Part shown: piece by piece, positions 60,699 to 64,000 of the stretch
Layout: each line of letters starts with the position of its first letter
Numbering within the stretch: the stretch's first letter is position 1
From: Sipunculus nudus
Taxonomy: Eukaryota; Annelida; Sipuncula; Golfingiida; Sipunculidae
Assembly (NCBI GenBank): GCA_026874595.1
Contig: CM049310.1
Coordinates: 2,852,001 to 2,916,000 of the forward strand
Direction: 5' to 3'
Length of the DNA stretch: 64,000 nucleotides
Program-made: the position numbers and the translations under genes
The notes under the pieces: generated by a model
Database searches by the model: none
Seen by the model: the letters and a program-made list of their open reading frames with translations, nothing else
Told to the model about the DNA's origin: nothing

Positions 60699-62212
60699 CA
60701 ATATGGCAATATTACTTACAAATGTATATACTTTCATGTACTTAAATGTTGCTGATCGTATTTAAACAAACATTTGTAATCAAAGTTTTCTTTGGAAATT
60801 ACGTGCGTAAATAACGTGGCACTTGGTGAAAACTCTGAACTGTGGTTCAGCACATGCAAAAAGGGACAGATGGTGCACATTGCAAGGCTGCTCGTTCTTA
60901 AACAATAATACTTCTAATTTTGACACTTGAGCTTCCTGCAGTTATCATAAGATGCGAGGAGCGAATTTTAGAGAATGATAAATTATCATGACTGTGTTCA
61001 GCACTTCTGTCTTTCAGCTGGATGAAAACATTTCTTGTATATGAATGATTAAGTCATCGAACAGACATACAAATTTCCTGGGACCGACCTTTCATCTATA
61101 TATGGTATATATATATCTCTCAGGCCTATACTTTGATATTTTCAATACTAAACCATCTAAAGACACAGTAGCGGCTTTCACTAATCATTAATCCCACCCC
61201 ATTAGGAAATCTAAATTTGTAACAGAAACATTATTTTTAGTACAAAAATAAGTTTTATAGGGACATTTAACAAATTATTGAAACATATCGATATTTGACA
61301 ACTGTATCGCGATACGCAATATGCAATTCGCTGTATATTGTGATATACCGTATCGATAATATCACAGACCCCGAATATATATACTTACTTAATTATGTAT
61401 GTACATATATTTATATAAATATATATATATATCATAATTTTGATAAAAATAATTTTGTAATTATGTTTATCATATCTTTTTTACAAGCGCTTTAAAGTCA
61501 TTTCATCTTGCCAGTTCTTAATTAAAGTGATTAATTAAATGAATTATTCAACAACCTTAACCTCTTAACCTTAATAGACTCCTACCTGTGCTATTAATAT
61601 TATTATGCAAGGTTATACATAAATCATGATGACTTAATTATATTTGTAAATATACTGACAATATAAGACATATGACTAAATATATATAGCTGGTAAGGTG
61701 TGTATTTGATTTGAGACACGGCCCTATTAATAGTATAATGTGTTTGTGCGAGCTAGCTGACTGCATGCATGCATGCAAGGAAATGTGTCTGTAGGTCGAA
61801 CGATGAAATATGAAAATTTGCAAAATATGATATCTACAAAAGAAGATTGCGTCGAAACCACGGTTGAGGATATGTTGTTGGCAAACTGCAAATATTGCAG
61901 GGATACAAGGTACTCGGTCGAAAACTTAAACTGTGCATGCAGTTCATGTGTCGAGTTATATTCTGTCAATAATTACACAGAACCATTCACCTGTATGAAG
62001 TTCTGCTTTTGCAATTATTCTCTAATCCATGATTAATAATATATGTAAAAGTATTTACCTTTAATCAATCGATAACGGTGGGGGAGGGGGTATTTTGATT
62101 ATTTGCTAATATATATAGTTGTATATTTTTCTAGCTCTCATATAAAAGTATATAGGCCTATAAGGCCTATATAAACAATTATATACTTTCTTTTTATTCT
62201 CTCTGTATATAA
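60699..62212. other. No gene firmly recognised
   Basis: AT-rich with TA microsatellites near 61105 and 61415. See the small Cys-rich open frame at 61773. Confidence 0.4.
61773..62036 (+). CDS. Small Cys-rich ORF, unrecognised
   Basis: 87 residues; the C-terminal half has CKYCRDTRY, LNCACSSCVEL, and FTCMKFCFC: nine Cys in about 45 residues. There is no signal peptide and no matching family known to me. It could be an exon or chance. Confidence 0.15.
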   Translation: MQGNVSVGRTMKYENLQNMISTKEDCVETTVEDMLLANCKYCRDTRYSVENLNCACSSCVELYSVNNYTEPFTCMKFCFCNYSLIHD

Positions 62213-63395
62213 AACTAGAATATGGGTAGTCGACAAGCGACTTCGTGTATCCGCCTAAATCAGAGTGGAACGGGTGAAGTGAGGCATGGATTGAGTGGCA
62301 AGGGGAAATAGAGTGAACTGTTGCATATTAGCATGGATGTCTGCAGCCAAATGGTGTATGTAGGTTGCGCCACCTACCACAAAATCCAGAAAGCCGTCCA
62401 AGTTGTATACATATGCAAAATTTGAGGCAGATAAGTCAAACCACTACATGTTTATGAGTGATTTTAGCCCGTGGCAGACAAACAGATGAACACTGTGCAA
62501 AAATGGTTGAAGGTGGCGCCACCAGTTTTGCGTATGATAAAGAGCTATGTGAGAACTATACACATGCAAAACTTTGGCCCAATCGGTCAAATGGTTCTCA
62601 AGATATGAGCTTGGATGTCTGCTGCATAAACAAGAATGCAGGTGGCGCCACCTGTCATAAAATCAAGAGAGCTGTTGGGGATGTATAAACCTGCAAAATT
62701 TTAGGCAGATATGTCAAACCACTGCTGAGATATGAGTGATTTTATCCCATGGCAGACAAACAGACAGGAGCTGTGCAAAAATGGCTGCAGGTGGCGCCAC
62801 CAGTTTTGCGTATGATAAAAAGCTATGTGAGATCTATACACATGCAAAATTTTGGCGCAATCGGTCAAACGGTTCCCGGGATATGAGCTTGGATGTCTGC
62901 AGTGTAAACTTGAATATAGGTGGCGCCACCTGTCATAAAATCAGATGAGCTATCCAGGATGTATACGCATGCCAAATTTCAGGTGAATTAATCAAATCAC
63001 TGCAGAGATATGAGTGATTTTAACCCAAGGCAGACAAACAGATGGACACTGTGCAAACATGGTTGCAGGTAGCGCCACCATTTTTGTGTATGTTATATAG
63101 CTCTCCAAGGGCTACATTTGTGCAAAAAAATTTTCCTGATCCGTCAAACGGTTCCCGAGATATGTGGGTTTATGTGTGGAAACAGACGCACAAACAGACA
63201 CAGAGCGCAGAGGAAAGGTCAGAGGTCAAAACAAAATCGGGGTGCAGCAGTTCACATGTGACCTGAACATAATCCTGGGTTTCGTAAAATTCCGCCCAGC
63301 GGTTACGGAGGAGTTCTCCGGACACGCGGCGGCGGAGGCGGCGGCGTGCAGCTGAAAACATAGTATCCGCAAAACTCTGTTTTGGCGGATACAAT
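62213..63395 (+). mobile_element. Family A element, 1.18 kb, complete
   Basis: Begins AACTAGAATATGGGTAGTCG with the hairpin GTAGTCG ACAAG CGACT. Modules have GGTGGCGCCACC at about 62513, 62641, 62790 and 62920. It ends with a GC-rich GGCGGCGGAGGCGGCGGCG stretch and the perfect 8-bp-stem hairpin GTATCCGC...GCGGATAC (63363-63392), then AAT. TA-rich sequence flanks both sides. Confidence 0.85.
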
Positions 63396-63900
63396 TATAT
63401 ATATATATATATAATAATTTTTATTATAGATATATACTTATATATATATATACCACCACAAACACTCTTGGACACGTGTTCTCTTCCAGTACAATATTTT
63501 GTCAAGACAGAGCAGGTTTCATCTGTCTATTTAGCAGTGAAAATTTAGTTTGAAAAAAAAACTGAAGGGGGAAGGGGGTATTTTATTTTTTGCTTATATA
63601 TAATTACACATTTTCTCTGTCTCATATATATATTATAAATATGTATAAAGAAAAATATATAATTGTATATATATATATATAAACAATTATATATTATTCT
63701 CTCTATATATAAGATTTTTCTTTTAAAATGGGCAACGCATATACTGGTCATGTTAACACCGGCAGGCAGTGACATTCTGGACATACACGGTACACATTAA
63801 TGAACCACTTAATCAATCCTGCACAGCATGGAGGCTGTCAGCACAGCATGACCCTAATTAACATTTGGGCCATCTGGCCTGCCTGAATTGCTCCGACCAA
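63396..63900. other. AT-rich sequence and subterminal region of the 10-kb element
   Basis: TA microsatellites, then from 63790 a denser stretch (GCACAGCATGGAGGCTGTCA) leading to the inverted end. No gene. Confidence 0.4.
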
Positions 63901-63951
63901 CAATCCATACAGCTCCGTTGAACTGCAACTCCGGGGAACAGTCTAGCATTC

Positions 63952-64000
63952 TCTGCAGGCATTGTGAAAAAAAGTCCATACATATGCATTTTCCATAAAA
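63952..64000 (+). mobile_element. Family B copy, right half (runs off window)
   Basis: TCTGCAGGCATTGTGAAAAA then AAGTCCATACATATGCATTT: the expected continuation of the half that stops at 53910. Confidence 0.85.

Larger units (their letters stand above)
53911..63951. mobile_element. Putative 10-kb transposable element with inverted ends and 8-bp TSD
   Basis: TCTGCAGG at 53903-53910 and again at 63952-63959 flanks the segment; removing it with one TSD copy restores an uninterrupted family B sequence like 26990-27010. Inverted ends: GACTGTTCCCTGGAGTTGCA GTTCAACAGAGC at 53919-53950 and, on the other strand, the same text with 2 differences at 63912-63943. The outermost 8 bases of the two ends match poorly. 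Eight-bp duplications occur in hAT, P, Zisupton and Novosib groups and near that size in MULEs. No transposase was recognised. Inside are a PHD-finger ORF, AT-rich spacers and copies of families A, C and D. Confidence 0.65.

Overview
The window looks like AT-rich nuclear DNA from a marine invertebrate, most likely a lophotrochozoan such as a mollusc. This is inferred from intron-rich animal genes and a dense load of small dispersed repeats rich in GACGGACAGAC tracts; I cannot name the species. Two host genes are firmly supported, both on the minus strand.

(1) 945-11421: the first nine coding exons of cytosolic leucyl-tRNA synthetase (LARS1). The phases close perfectly over 1162 nt (387 codons plus 1 nt). 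The gene runs off the left edge. Its ninth exon ends inside a 42-bp tandem array (1-982) that repeats the exon end together with its consensus 5' splice site 23 times. This is the most striking host-gene feature of the window.

(2) 42222-46361: the last two recognised exons of a MEGF8-like type I membrane protein (laminin-EGF remnant, juxtamembrane domain, transmembrane helix, conserved cytoplasmic tail). A 2.4-kb repeat sits in the intron between them.

Layout: 1-11.4 kb LARS1 with repeat-filled introns (27-bp minisatellite at 3.6-5.4 kb). 11.4-15 kb LARS1 5' side with a TIR MITE. 15.2-17.2 kb minisatellites and small elements. 18.9-35.4 kb a nest of non-autonomous elements, including a large inverted repeat (22976-35369) and 180-bp arrays. 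35.4-42.2 kb mostly unrecognised sequence, perhaps partly the MEGF8 3' UTR. 42.2-46.4 kb MEGF8 exons. 47.2-48.8 kb a decayed DIRS-like ORF1. 50.4-50.9 kb a truncated LINE reverse transcriptase. 53.9-63.95 kb a possible 10-kb insertion with inverted ends and an 8-bp target-site duplication, carrying a small PHD-finger ORF.

The mobile part is the unusual system. At least six repeat families (called A-F below) share one architecture: a short hairpin at one or both ends, a GACGG/GACAG tract just before the 3' hairpin in most families, and no coding capacity. Several also carry internal modules around the palindrome GGTGGCGCCACC. Interrupted copies give relative ages: family C was invaded by family B, and family B by the 10-kb element. 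No tRNA, rRNA or CRISPR was seen.
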